This document shows, piece by piece, positions 1-8,808 of a stretch of DNA of 64,000 bases (position 1 is the first letter of the stretch; every line of letters begins with the position of its first letter). Origin of the DNA: G965202915 sp965205955 (lineage in GTDB: Bacteria; Pseudomonadota; Gammaproteobacteria; Eutrophobiales; Eutrophobiaceae); contig OZ242192.1 of the NCBI GenBank assembly GCA_965205955.1, positions 930,001-994,000 of the forward strand, given 5' to 3'. The notes beneath the pieces are model-generated. The model made no database searches, was not told where the DNA came from, and saw nothing but the letters and a program-made list of their open reading frames with translations. The position numbers were made by a program, and so were the translations under genes.

Positions 1-1
1 C

Positions 2-643
2 TATCTGGATAACTCCAACATATTCATCAGTGCCCAGCACCTGGCCGAAGCACGCGAGGGTGATGGAGCCGGCTATCGGGTACGTATGCAATTTTCCCAT
101 CTGGTACGCTTGGCGCATGCCGACCGACCAGTGGAGCGGGCCATTGCAGTTGGCTCTATACCGCCCGAACTGGAACGGGTCTGGAAGCGGCTCAAAGAGG
201 AGGGAGTGGCAGTGGAGTTGCTGGAGCGTGGCCAGCAGACATCATCCGAGCAGGGCGTCGATCAGGTATTACAGACCAAAATGTTGCGTGATGGCTTCGA
301 CTTCAACGGCACGCCCGGCATTGTCGTCCTGCTTACCGGCGATGGACGCGGCTTCTATGATGGGGTCGGATTTCATGCCGATATAGAGCGTCTGCATAGG
401 CGCGGCTGGGGCATCGAGGTGCTGGCATGGCGGCACAGTTGCAATCAGCGCATGCGTGAATGGGGAGAGAAGCATGGGCTATTCGTTGCATTGGACGATT
501 TTTACGAGAGCATTACCTTTTTGGAGCCGGCGCTGTCCGATGATAGCCCGCTGTCGCCCGACTCGGCGTCCGCCGATGCGCGGGTCGATCCGCCACGCAT
601 CGCCGTGGAACTCGATCTGAAACGGCGCCCGACATTGAAATAG
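2..643 (+). CDS. NYN-domain protein, 5' partial
   Basis: The reading frame is open from the left edge, so the start lies outside the window; about 213 residues are visible. The first residues read YLDNSNIFISA, the N-terminal strand of NYN (PIN-like, metal-dependent RNase) domains, with the characteristic Asp. A second acidic motif, LLTGDGRGF, lies near residue 110, where the family usually has TGDxDF. The C-terminal 40 residues are Pro/Ser/Asp-rich and probably disordered. It converges on recQ. The fold assignment is fairly secure; the RNA substrate is unknown. Confidence 0.75.
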   Translation, partial: YLDNSNIFISAQHLAEAREGDGAGYRVRMQFSHLVRLAHADRPVERAIAVGSIPPELERVWKRLKEEGVAVELLERGQQTSSEQGVDQVLQTKMLRDGFDFNGTPGIVVLLTGDGRGFYDGVGFHADIERLHRRGWGIEVLAWRHSCNQRMREWGEKHGLFVALDDFYESITFLEPALSDDSPLSPDSASADARVDPPRIAVELDLKRRPTLK

Positions 644-767
644 ACTTGACTGTCGTCCGCGCCATGTCTATATCTCGACTATGAGCATGGAGCAATTGGA
701 ATCGATAGTGGTTCGGCTTGCAGAGGCGCTACAACGCGAGAGCGAGGAAGGGAATGGATTGTCGATT

Positions 768-2573
768 TCACTGCTGTTCAAATTCCCGAATCACGTCCAA
801 AAAGGCTTTGCCGAATTTCCGGAGTTTGCTGTCGCCAACGCCGCTGATGGTCAACATGTCGCTGCTGTTCAACGGTCGTTTTGCTATCATTTCTTTCAGG
901 GTGGAATCGTGAAAAATAATGTAGGGCGGCACACCATGCTCCTCCGCTAATTCCTTGCGACGTTGGCGCAGGGCGTTCCACAGCGGCAGGTCTGCATCAT
1001 CGATATTGAATATCGGTTTGCGCGCCGCTTTTGATTTTTTCACGATCACCGCATCGCGGCGCAAGAATATCTGTTCTTCCCCGCGCAAAACAGGGCGGCA
1101 GCTTTGGCTAAGTTGCAGTGTGCCGTAGCCTTCTCTATCGACGGATAACAGTCCGCGAGCGACCAGTTGACGAAAGATGCTGCGCCATTCGTTGACCGAT
1201 AATTTTTCGCCGATGCCGTACGTGGACAATCGATTGTGGCGGGACTGTCGTATTTTTTCCGTGTCACCGCCGCGCAATATATCGATCACATGGCCGGCGC
1301 CGAATCGCTGTCCGCTGCGGTACACACAACTAAAGGCCATTTGTACGGCCTCGCTGGCGTCCCAGGTGTCGGGAGGATGCAGGCAGTTGTCGCAATTACC
1401 GCAGGGGGCGGGCAGATCATCGCCAAAATAACGCAATAAAACCTGGCGGCGGCAGGTGGCAATTTCACACAGGCCCAACATGGCATTCAGACGCTGTTGC
1501 TCGTGGCGTTTAAAGGTTTCACTGCCTTCGGAGCTTCCCATCATCTGCCGTAATTTGACGATATCTTCCAGCCCATAAAACAAAATTGCCGTGGCGGCCT
1601 CGCCATCCCGGCCGGCGCGACCGGTTTCCTGATAATAGGCCTCGATACTTCTGGGCAGATCGAGATGCGCAACGAAACGCACGTCCGGTTTATCGATACC
1701 CATGCCAAAGGCAATGGTCGCCACAATAATAATGTTGTCCTGCCGTGAAAACTGTGCCTGATTTTTTTGCCGGGAATCGGAGCGCATGCCTGCATGATAG
1801 GGCAGGGCATTAAACCCATGTTGGCGCAACCAGCCGGCGGTCTCTTCCGCTTTTTTCCGCGACAGACAATACACAATGCCGGCGTTTCCCTGTTGCTCAT
1901 TCTGTAAAAACCGCAGCAGTTGTTCGCGTGGTTTGTTTTTTTGTTGAATGCGATATTGGATATTCGGCCGGTCAAACCCGCTGATGAATTGTTGTGCCTG
2001 CAATAAATTCAGGCGTTCAACAATTTCCCGGCGTGTGCGCTCATCCGCAGTGGCCGTAAGCGCCACACGCGGCACATGCGGAAACTCTTCATGCAATAGA
2101 TTCAGTTTTAAGTAATCCGCGCGGAAATCGTGACCCCATTGCGCTACGCAATGTGCCTCGTCAATGGCAAACAGGGCGATGGGGGATTGCTGCAATAATT
2201 CCAGGGTAGATTGCTGAGTCAAGCGCTCGGGAGCGATATACACCAGATCCAGTTCGCCGTTACGAATAGCGTTTTCCGTGTGCCGGGCCGCATCCCAATC
2301 CAGTGTGGAATTCAGGTACCCGGCATTGACGCCCAATTCGCGCAACGCACTCACTTGATCTTCCATTAAGGCGATGAGCGGTGAAATGACCACCCCCACG
2401 CCTGCACGTGTGAGGGCCGGAATTTGATAGCACAGGGATTTGCCGCCGCCGGTGGGCATAAGTACCAGTGCATCGCCGCCCTTGCACAGGCAATGAATGA
2501 TGTCTTCCTGCGGGCCGAGAAAACTGTCGTAACCGAAGATATGTTGCAGAATGTCCCGGGGTGATTTTTGCAT
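768..2573 (-). CDS. recQ: ATP-dependent DNA helicase RecQ
   Basis: This encodes a 601-residue superfamily 2 3'-5' DNA helicase used in recombination and replication-fork repair, close to the usual ~600 residues. Visible motifs are Walker A (MPTGGGKS, about 39-46), DEAH box (AIDEAHC), motif V/VI (GMGIDKPDVR, ETGRAGRDG), the Cys zinc-binding RecQ-Ct domain (CGNCDNC) and a C-terminal HRDC domain. The frame stays open 16 codons upstream, but MQKSPRDILQ is chosen because it aligns with the family N-terminus. It converges with the NYN gene; no terminator is visible between them. Confidence 0.95.
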   Translation of the reverse strand: MQKSPRDILQHIFGYDSFLGPQEDIIHCLCKGGDALVLMPTGGGKSLCYQIPALTRAGVGVVISPLIALMEDQVSALRELGVNAGYLNSTLDWDAARHTENAIRNGELDLVYIAPERLTQQSTLELLQQSPIALFAIDEAHCVAQWGHDFRADYLKLNLLHEEFPHVPRVALTATADERTRREIVERLNLLQAQQFISGFDRPNIQYRIQQKNKPREQLLRFLQNEQQGNAGIVYCLSRKKAEETAGWLRQHGFNALPYHAGMRSDSRQKNQAQFSRQDNIIIVATIAFGMGIDKPDVRFVAHLDLPRSIEAYYQETGRAGRDGEAATAILFYGLEDIVKLRQMMGSSEGSETFKRHEQQRLNAMLGLCEIATCRRQVLLRYFGDDLPAPCGNCDNCLHPPDTWDASEAVQMAFSCVYRSGQRFGAGHVIDILRGGDTEKIRQSRHNRLSTYGIGEKLSVNEWRSIFRQLVARGLLSVDREGYGTLQLSQSCRPVLRGEEQIFLRRDAVIVKKSKAARKPIFNIDDADLPLWNALRQRRKELAEEHGVPPYIIFHDSTLKEMIAKRPLNSSDMLTISGVGDSKLRKFGKAFLDVIREFEQQ

Positions 2574-2631
2574 TGTCAGGGTAGCGCGTAACCCACCGAT
2601 GTTTCCCGAATGCGATACCACTGCTCGCGGT

Positions 2632-2820
2632 TTATATGTTAAGCCGGCGAATTTGATCGGGCGCGGCCAGATGAACGACGACGACTAAAAAATGAAAAGA
2701 CCTGTCACCGGGATTTATCAGCAGGGCGAAGAGAACCGGGGGAAATAGCTGTTGCTCTTTCGTGGTCAATTTCTGCATAAGCCTGTCAAGCAGGTCGAAA
2801 CGATTTGGCTTTACTCTCAT
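2632..2820 (-). CDS. small hypothetical protein (62 aa)
   Basis: This short frame lies just upstream of recQ on the same strand. It is preceded by GGGAG five bases before its ATG, a good ribosome-binding site, which is the main reason to list it. The N-terminal half is basic and helical-looking (RFDLLDRLMQKL); the centre has a hydrophobic run (FHFLVVVVHLAA). I do not recognise a family. It may be a real small gene co-transcribed with recQ or chance coding. Confidence 0.3.
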   Translation of the reverse strand: MRVKPNRFDLLDRLMQKLTTKEQQLFPPVLFALLINPGDRSFHFLVVVVHLAAPDQIRRLNI

Positions 2821-3098
2821 TCGAGCTCCCGCAGCATAGTATCAAAAAGCCTTAACACCGGATTATACCATAGATTTTCGCCGGTTTCGCCGTTGATAAT
2901 CTGGCGGGGGGAAAACACAGGTCTCACTTGCATTGTCTTCTCCGCCGGGTTTCAGAGTCTCATCATCTTGCTTACTACTGCAAGAGTCCGGTATTCCACA
3001 ACGCGATGGGGTATTCCATTTTTTCAGCATTCAGCATGTTGCCAGTCAGTATGATAAACGCCCTAAAATAGGGCAATCTACTGAAAAGGCGTGAATTG

Positions 3099-3115
3099 CG
3101 CACCAAGATGGTGCT
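3099..3115. promoter_or_regulatory. NtrC-binding-like palindrome upstream of glnK
   Basis: GCACC-AAGAT-GGTGC is a perfect 5-bp inverted repeat around a 5-base centre, matching the core of the classical NtrC enhancer (TGCACC-N5-GGTGCA). It lies about 86 bases upstream of the -24 element, a normal enhancer distance. A weaker TGCA-N6-TGCA arrangement follows at 3125-3138. Assignment rests on match and context, not on binding data. Confidence 0.75.
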
Positions 3116-3191
3116 TTCTTGTGGTGCATCACCGTGCATTTTTATTTCGGATATCCTGTAACTCTTTGATTAGTAAAGATGTAAATAAAGC

Positions 3192-3207
3192 TAGCACGAT
3201 CCTTGCT
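3192..3207 (+). promoter_or_regulatory. sigma54 (-24/-12) promoter of glnK-amtB
   Basis: TAGCACGATCCTTGCT matches TGGCACG-N4-TTGCW with one mismatch (A for the first G of the GG pair). The G at 3194 and C at 3206 are exactly 12 apart, as required for -24/-12. The predicted start is near 3218, giving a leader of about 190 nt before glnK. Confidence 0.7.
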
Positions 3208-3366
3208 AATAAGTCAGAGCATACCTTGTTATTGTACCGCCCAATGCGCTCGTAGCATGGCTTGGTTCAATAGCCGGGTTTTAACAAATCAGTTTGGGGT
3301 GATGGCACATTTGTCTTCACGGTTGCAAAGAGCTTCTGATTCAGCCTTTGCGAGTACTTAAAACAT

Positions 3367-3389
3367 CAGGCGCCCGCCCAGGGCGCCTG
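3367..3389 (+). promoter_or_regulatory. GC-rich leader hairpin before glnK
   Basis: CAGGCGCC and GGCGCCTG form a perfect 8-bp stem with a 7-nt loop, ending about 7 bases before the glnK Shine-Dalgarno (GAGGGA). No U-tract follows, so it is not an intrinsic terminator for the plus strand. It could affect translation or RNA stability. The rest of 2821-3409 holds no gene that I can see. Confidence 0.4.
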
Positions 3390-3409
3390 CTAAAAAGAGG
3401 GAAAGCACG

Positions 3410-3748
3410 ATGAAATTAATTACGGCTGTTATAAAGCCATTCAAACTGGATGATGTGCGCGAAGCGCTGTCTGAAATCGGTGTGCAGGGTGTTACTGTGA
3501 CCGAGGTTAAAGGTTTTGGTCGTCAGAAAGGCCACACCGAGTTGTATCGTGGTGCGGAATATGTGGTCGATTTTCTGCCCAAAGTAAAGATCGAAGTTGC
3601 AGTTACCGATGGCATGGCGGAAGCCGTCATCGAAGCCATTAGCAAGTCCGCCAACACCGGCAAGATTGGTGACGGCAAGATCTTCGTTTCCAACCTGGAG
3701 CAGGTCATGCGTATTCGTACCGGTGAGACCGGCGAAGAAGCGATCTAG
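3410..3748 (+). CDS. glnK: PII nitrogen regulatory protein GlnK
   Basis: This encodes a 112-residue PII signalling protein that senses 2-oxoglutarate and ATP/ADP and blocks the ammonium channel by inserting its T-loop. The signature KGFGRQKGHTELYRGAEY is present, with Tyr51, the uridylylation site, conserved. The C-terminal GKIGDGKIFV motif is intact. The start is supported by GAGGGA upstream. It pairs with amtB 30 bp downstream under a sigma54/NtrC-type control region, hence glnK rather than glnB. A very similar paralogue lies near 23.5 kb. Confidence 0.95.
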   Translation: MKLITAVIKPFKLDDVREALSEIGVQGVTVTEVKGFGRQKGHTELYRGAEYVVDFLPKVKIEVAVTDGMAEAVIEAISKSANTGKIGDGKIFVSNLEQVMRIRTGETGEEAI

Positions 3749-3760
3749 CCCCCCTGACAA
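3749..3760 (+). repeat. CCCCCCTGACA motif, copy 1
   Basis: CCCCCCTGACAA directly follows the glnK stop codon. The same 11-base core recurs at 20502, 26428 and 48787, each time in an intergenic spacer. The short match at this copy could be chance; it is listed because of the recurrence. Confidence 0.35.
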
Positions 3761-3778
3761 AACAAGAGGTATTTCCAA

Positions 3779-5011
3779 ATGGAAGATTCAATTTTTCAAC
3801 TACAATATGCGCTGGATACGTTTTACTTCCTGATCTGCGGCGCATTGGTAATGTGGATGGCGGCGGGTTTCGCCATGCTGGAAGCGGGCCTGATCCGCTC
3901 CAGGAACACCACTGAAATCCTGACCAAGAACCTGGCCCTGTTTGCCATTTCCTGCATCATGTACATGGTCTGCGGTTACATGATCATGTACGGTGGCGAC
4001 TTCCTGCTGTCCGGTATCACCGCAGACGGTGTGGCTGGCGCTGAAGAACCGGCCACCTACGCTCCTTCCGCTGATTTCTACTTCCAGGTGGTGTTCGTGG
4101 CCACCGCCATGTCCATCGTATCCGGCGCAGTGGCCGAGCGGATGAAGTTGTGGGCTTTCCTGGCCTTCGCGGTTGTAATGACCGGCTTCATCTACCCGAT
4201 GGAAGGTAGCTGGACCTGGGGCGGCAATCCCGTGTTCGGTATGTACACCCTGAGTGAACTGGGCTTTTCCGACTTCGCCGGTTCCGGCATTGTGCACATG
4301 GCAGGCGCCGCAGCAGCCCTGGCCGGTGTTCTACTGCTGGGTGCCCGCAAGGGCAAATATGGAGCTGACGGTTCCGTACACGCGATCCCCGGCGCCAACC
4401 TGCCGCTGGCCACCCTCGGCACCTTCATCCTGTGGATGGGCTGGTTCGGTTTCAACGGCGGCTCGGTACTGGCCACTGCCTCCGTTGAAAGCGCCAACTC
4501 GGTCGCGGTGGTTTTCATGAATACCAATGCGGCCGCTGCCGGTGGCCTGGTAGCTGCGCTGATCGTGGCACAGATCAAGTTCGGAAAGGCTGATCTGACC
4601 ATGGCGCTTAATGGCGCCCTGGCCGGTTTGGTAGCGATCACCGCTGAGCCTTCGACTCCGACTGCCCTGCAGGCAACCCTGTTCGGCGCTGCCGGTGGTG
4701 TGTTGGTGGTGTTCTCCATCCTGATCCTGGACAAACTGAAAATTGACGATCCGGTGGGCGCTATTTCGGTACACGGTGTAGTCGGTCTGCTCGGCCTGCT
4801 GCTGGTACCCGTGACCAACGACGGCTCCAGCTTTACCGGTCAGATTATCGGCGCTATCACCATCTTTAGCTGGGTCTTCCTAAGCTCCCTGATCGCCTGG
4901 GGCATACTGAAAGCAGCCATGGGTATCCGCGTCAGCGAAGAAGACGAATACGCCGGCGTTGACCTCTCTGAATGCGGTATGGAAGCGTACCCGGAATTCA
5001 CCGCTCAGTAA
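3779..5011 (+). CDS. amtB: Ammonium transporter AmtB
   Basis: This encodes a 410-residue inner-membrane ammonium channel with about 11 predicted membrane helices. The pore twin histidines are visible in GIVHMAGAAAAL and AISVHGVVGLLG, and the family signature around NTNAAAAGG is present. Unlike the E. coli protein there is no obvious cleavable signal peptide. It is preceded by AGAGGT and is the second gene of the glnK-amtB operon, which ends at a strong intrinsic terminator. Confidence 0.96.
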   Translation: MEDSIFQLQYALDTFYFLICGALVMWMAAGFAMLEAGLIRSRNTTEILTKNLALFAISCIMYMVCGYMIMYGGDFLLSGITADGVAGAEEPATYAPSADFYFQVVFVATAMSIVSGAVAERMKLWAFLAFAVVMTGFIYPMEGSWTWGGNPVFGMYTLSELGFSDFAGSGIVHMAGAAAALAGVLLLGARKGKYGADGSVHAIPGANLPLATLGTFILWMGWFGFNGGSVLATASVESANSVAVVFMNTNAAAAGGLVAALIVAQIKFGKADLTMALNGALAGLVAITAEPSTPTALQATLFGAAGGVLVVFSILILDKLKIDDPVGAISVHGVVGLLGLLLVPVTNDGSSFTGQIIGAITIFSWVFLSSLIAWGILKAAMGIRVSEEDEYAGVDLSECGMEAYPEFTAQ

Positions 5012-5047
5012 TCAATCCTGTTGGCACAGTAACCCATGTACTTCCCC

Positions 5048-5070
5048 GGGGGCCTTTTGGCCCCCTTTTT
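5048..5070 (+). terminator. Rho-independent terminator of glnK-amtB
   Basis: A perfect 7-bp stem (GGGGGCC/GGCCCCC) with a TTTT loop is followed directly by TTTTT. It starts 37 bases after the amtB stop codon. Confidence 0.93.
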
Positions 5071-5453
5071 ATACCCGCTTTGTAGACTGTTGACCGCGAG
5101 CAACACGCGCCTGTCTCTTTTAAAAAGTTCCATGCCGTCATTGTTGTCTCCCATGGCGCGCCTGGCTTGCGGCGCTCCCGCACGTTTCATGGTCAAAAAG
5201 GGGCACATCCGACCACAGCAGATCACCCCATGAAACTACACGGTGATGGCTGAATCTCTGCGGCAAGGTGATCTGGTTGTCCGTATTGGCGGCGACTGGT
5301 TCAAAGCCCAGTGGATCGGCGGACTTTGCATCTCTCCGTAATAACTTATGAGACCGCTATTCGGTGAGAGAAAGAGCAAGCGGCACAGGGCAAACCGGAG
5401 TTTGATCCGTCAGGATAATAAATTCAAATAATGCCCGGCGTAATTGTAAGGTA
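5071..5453. other. Intergenic stretch at the left edge of the accessory island
   Basis: I see no supported gene. A 31-codon frame (ATG at 5246) and short antisense frames exist but have no recognisable family. Base composition shifts to AT-rich towards the right, marking the probable border between core sequence and imported DNA. Confidence 0.4.
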
Positions 5454-6080
5454 TTAAAGTATTTTCTGTTCCGTCTTTCCAGTACGTGCCATCCAACTTA
5501 GATACTCTACGCCAAAATTTTCTAGATGGTATTTCCCATCTATTTGAGTGATGAGATCACTACCAATAAGAAATTCTAAATATCGCTCTAAAGACCACTC
5601 TCTCAAAAAACCTGGATGCGCCTCCTGAATATCATCGAAGTATGATTTCATTAGTTGTAAATCTATTCCTTGCGACCTAGCTTCATTCAGTTTTTTTAGT
5701 AGAAAAATTTGGCCTCCAAATATGGCATTATAGATTTGCTCAAACTGAATGTGAATTTGTGTGGCAGCAAGAGCTTTTATCAGTATACCAATAGTATCTC
5801 CCTCAATTTCCAAACTTTTTTCTTTTAATTCTTCTTTAATTTTATCCTCCACAGTTTTTAGAATAATAGTATCTCCTATAGCTGTATGAAGTTCTTGCAC
5901 CTCTTCTTTTCTCTCTAATTCTTTCTGTACTTCCGGGTTATTCGTTAACTTTATCCCAGATTTCTCGATAGAGGTGACTCGAAGGAGCAGATTCTCCAAT
6001 TGCTTTTTAAAAATAACTATACAAATAATAACAAAAGCAAAGACTAAATGCCGCGACTCAATATATGTTAATACTTCCAT
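5454..6080 (-). CDS. Membrane-anchored hypothetical protein linked to R-M operon
   Basis: The product has 208 residues. One hydrophobic helix at about 12-25 (VFAFVIICIVIF) is followed by a basic patch and a short Arg/Lys linker. Residues 50-90 are highly charged and probably coiled coil (KELERKEEVQEL, KIKEELKEKSLEIE). The C-terminal third looks globular. This suggests an N-terminal membrane anchor with a cytoplasmic body. It lies 18 bp downstream of the restriction endonuclease on the same strand and shares its AT-rich composition, so it is probably the third gene of that operon. I do not recognise the family. Confidence 0.75.
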   Translation of the reverse strand: MEVLTYIESRHLVFAFVIICIVIFKKQLENLLLRVTSIEKSGIKLTNNPEVQKELERKEEVQELHTAIGDTIILKTVEDKIKEELKEKSLEIEGDTIGILIKALAATQIHIQFEQIYNAIFGGQIFLLKKLNEARSQGIDLQLMKSYFDDIQEAHPGFLREWSLERYLEFLIGSDLITQIDGKYHLENFGVEYLSWMARTGKTEQKIL

Positions 6081-6098
6081 AACGCTATTTCTTCAAAG

Positions 6099-7088
6099 TT
6101 AATTAGTCTGTATCAACCAATTACACAAAGAAACCACTTGATTTTCATTTGTAAGGTTGGCACCGTTCGTTAAAGTACGATTACTTAATTGTTGGTATAT
6201 CTCGGCCGCCATAGCATTTGCTATAGCTGCTCCGATAAAAAATGTATGAGGAGTACAATTTTTATCAGAAAAGGACGTTCGAATTCTTTCCAATGCTGAA
6301 TTTGCCGTTTTCCAATGTTCATCTGCACCTGCAGGATCTATCCCGCCTTTAAGTTCTCCTAATGCAAGATATTTTTCTGGTTTATAATACGCGGAATTTT
6401 TCTTTTTCCTGGTAATTATCTCACCTGGCGAACAACTGAGCAAGCAAAGATCAACATTTTTTTCCACTATAGGTACGGTTAAGTTATAAATTAGAGTACG
6501 CTTTTCCTTACCATATGTCCAATACAATCCTCTAATTTTCTTCTCTATATCTGGTTTATTATGTAATTCTTCCCACTTTCTATTCTGTGAATCTAAATAA
6601 TCAAGAGCTATCCCTCTTACAAAAAAAGTAGAGATAAGCAATCTTGTGAATCGCCATTGCCCTAATGCACCTGCAAGATTTCTTATGCTGCCTCCCAAGG
6701 AGTCTCCCCTCGTAAGCAAAAACCGATAAATTAACTCATCTACAAAATGTTTCCCAGAAGGTTCCAGAAAATTTCTTATTAGCCTCGAGATAGCCTCATG
6801 TTTGTCTATTTCTTGAAGATGATTCCTTGCTTTGTTCGATATCCCTGCCGCTACAAGTAAAGAATCTTGTATTTCAGTCATAGCTAGAAGGTCTTTTGGT
6901 TCTTTTGCCTGTAAAGCAAAGGCTTTAAATACTTTTGCTTCTTCTACAAATGGCGTTGCCTTTTTATTTTTCTCTAGCGCCAAGGATATAAAACCGGCTC
7001 TTACCTCTTCATATGGAGTAATAAGGCTTTCGTATGATGTTAAGTGATTATTGAATGGCACTATCTTACTTCTTCCAGACATAGACAC
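6099..7088 (-). CDS. AvaI/BsoBI-like type II restriction endonuclease
   Basis: This encodes a 329-residue protein resembling the AvaI/BsoBI family, whose members cut CYCGRG. PD-(D/E)xK residues read as Asp213 (NVDLCL), Glu245 and Lys247 (GELKGG). His258 (DEHWK) lies 13 residues after the Glu, matching the spacing I recall for the catalytic His of BsoBI. The N-terminal block YEEVRAGFISLALEKNKKATP also fits the family. The start overlaps the methyltransferase end by 23 bp, coupling expression after protection. The sequence is AT-rich and unlike neighbouring core genes. Cleavage specificity is inferred from family only. Confidence 0.85.
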   Translation of the reverse strand: MSMSGRSKIVPFNNHLTSYESLITPYEEVRAGFISLALEKNKKATPFVEEAKVFKAFALQAKEPKDLLAMTEIQDSLLVAAGISNKARNHLQEIDKHEAISRLIRNFLEPSGKHFVDELIYRFLLTRGDSLGGSIRNLAGALGQWRFTRLLISTFFVRGIALDYLDSQNRKWEELHNKPDIEKKIRGLYWTYGKEKRTLIYNLTVPIVEKNVDLCLLSCSPGEIITRKKKNSAYYKPEKYLALGELKGGIDPAGADEHWKTANSALERIRTSFSDKNCTPHTFFIGAAIANAMAAEIYQQLSNRTLTNGANLTNENQVVSLCNWLIQTN

Positions 7089-8514
7089 ATTTTCTTAATG
7101 CTTCTCGCCCATGTTCGCCCATCTGCTGGGAGCTATTTCCTTTCTTATGCGGAAGAACAAGTATATTTTCTATGTGAAATCCCAAGTCCTCAGCTATCTT
7201 CGACAAAATTATATCAACGGAAATGGAGACTCCAGCATATCTAACATTGTCATTAACCATAAACATCAGGCTATTCTTCTTTAAAACGCGGTAGCACTCT
7301 TGAAGAACACAAGCCATTTCATAGAAATATCCTCTTACCATTCGTGCAATACCATTATTATTAAGTTCATTTCTTCCTTTTTTATAATCTAAATATTGAA
7401 GTATTTTTTGTAATAAAAGCTGATTGTTACAGATATCTATCGCTACTTTCCATTTTTGATTGAAAGAGCAAAGTTCTTTTTCTTTGTTTTCCACCGTGCA
7501 ACTGAGCATTGCTTGTCGGAGTATTGCTAATTCACTTTCTGTGATCCCAAGTAATCCAAGCTCTAATGCATATGTTCTTGTATAATCATAGCGGTTACAA
7601 TACGGCGGTGATGTAATAATCCCTGAATAAATATTACTTTTTAGTGTAGGGAGAATATCCAAACAAGAACCTTTCATTACATCAACATTACCGATTTGAA
7701 TAGGTTTCTCCACAAATAAAGGCAGATTCTTACTATTTTCACCAAGACACATATCGTTCCTTATTTCTTCTAATTTCATTGATATAGCCTTATCGAATGG
7801 TATAATTACTCCTTTGTTAAAGGTTTTTTTTCCATTTTTTCGATCAGATCTATAATCCCAACGTAGATACTGTCCATCTTTTCTTGTATAGCTAACTGAT
7901 TCCAGAACACACAGGAGCGCAAAAAGTAAAATTTCTTTTAGTTTCGAGTCTTCGTATTTTAGATCGTTTAAGTATCTTTTTATTCTATAACTTGTTTCTT
8001 TTGAATATGCGCCGTCTGTTATGCGAAGTATTTGAAAGTTCATCGTTTCCCCATCATTATTCCACGGTTTCCTCGATAGCCACTGATCTAATCCCAAAAT
8101 GATGCCATGACGATACTCTCCTCTGGCTAGAGCGTTCACTTCTATGATTTTTTGCCCAACAGGCAATACTTCTATGCCAACGGAATTGTACCCTAGTGAA
8201 GAACATGCAAACAATGCTGTCCCCGCACCAGCAAAAGGATCAAGTATCTCGCCTTTGCTGATATTATATTTGCGAAAAAGATAATCTACTAAATCGGCAG
8301 AAAATGCTTCTTTGTATTTGTACCATCTATAATATGTGCGGGTTTTATTTGCTTGGAAACTGACAAGTTGTCGGGTTAAATTATCGTCAATGACAAGTGC
8401 TTCAGAAAAGTGGTTGTATAGATCGATATCAAACGCTTCTATCCGCGATAGAAAAACATCGGTATCATAAACTCCTTTGGCATTTACTATATTTTGTGCA
8501 ACATTAATTGACAT
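7066..8514 (-). CDS. Cognate DNA methyltransferase (probably m4C) of AvaI-like system
   Basis: This encodes a 482-residue amino-methyltransferase. The SAM-binding motif DPFAGAGT is at 92-99 and the catalytic motif TSPPY at 301-305, an order with a long insert between them. An SPPY motif fits N4-cytosine or N6-adenine methylation; AvaI-type partners are N4-cytosine enzymes, so m4C in CYCGRG is the likely product. It is the first gene of the operon, so methylation precedes cutting. An extended -10 promoter and a palindrome lie upstream. The gene is AT-rich and probably imported. Confidence 0.88.
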   Translation of the reverse strand: MSINVAQNIVNAKGVYDTDVFLSRIEAFDIDLYNHFSEALVIDDNLTRQLVSFQANKTRTYYRWYKYKEAFSADLVDYLFRKYNISKGEILDPFAGAGTALFACSSLGYNSVGIEVLPVGQKIIEVNALARGEYRHGIILGLDQWLSRKPWNNDGETMNFQILRITDGAYSKETSYRIKRYLNDLKYEDSKLKEILLFALLCVLESVSYTRKDGQYLRWDYRSDRKNGKKTFNKGVIIPFDKAISMKLEEIRNDMCLGENSKNLPLFVEKPIQIGNVDVMKGSCLDILPTLKSNIYSGIITSPPYCNRYDYTRTYALELGLLGITESELAILRQAMLSCTVENKEKELCSFNQKWKVAIDICNNQLLLQKILQYLDYKKGRNELNNNGIARMVRGYFYEMACVLQECYRVLKKNSLMFMVNDNVRYAGVSISVDIILSKIAEDLGFHIENILVLPHKKGNSSQQMGEHGREALRKCVYVWKK

Positions 8515-8567
8515 TCAATATGTACCCCCTTTGCAGGTTATTGTCTCTTGACAGAGTATAAGTAAAA

Positions 8568-8603
8568 GCCCGTGGCACGGGCGGATTTTCTGCTCCCATT
8601 ATA
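8568..8603 (-). promoter_or_regulatory. Promoter and operator-like palindrome of the R-M operon
   Basis: On the minus strand TGCTATAAT (hexamer at 8598-8603) is a perfect extended -10; the -35 region is weak. GCCCGTG-G-CACGGGC at 8568-8582 is a 15-base palindrome just after the predicted start (about 8591) and 54 bases before the methyltransferase ATG. The position suits autorepression, which is common in R-M operons. No controller-protein gene is visible nearby. Confidence 0.5.
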
Positions 8604-8808
8604 GCACATGCTTCCATAGCTGCATTCATCCACCGATTGATAGTTTAATACCGTCAGACAACGTGATTTTATTCTCCCTATACCTGTTCAACCGTAAACT
8701 CGCTGAGTGGCCAGTCGTCTGTAACGCAGTGTTGCCGCACCATGGACTGAGGCTACACCCCGCTACAATTCCCCGCACCCGAGCAACCAGAGTGCTAAAG
8801 GCGCCGGA

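Noticed and set aside
3303..3325. Second sigma54-like TGGCAC...TTGC near glnK
   Set aside because: The two halves are too far apart for a -24/-12 promoter.
4192..4818. Long open frame antisense to amtB (and others such as 9844-10599, 10696-11532, 15162-15941)
   Set aside because: They mirror real genes in another frame, have biased composition caused by the sense gene, and lack recognisable domains or ribosome sites.
8515..8808. Search for a controller (C) protein gene of the AvaI-like system
   Set aside because: No small helix-turn-helix frame is present on either strand between the methyltransferase and the repeat.
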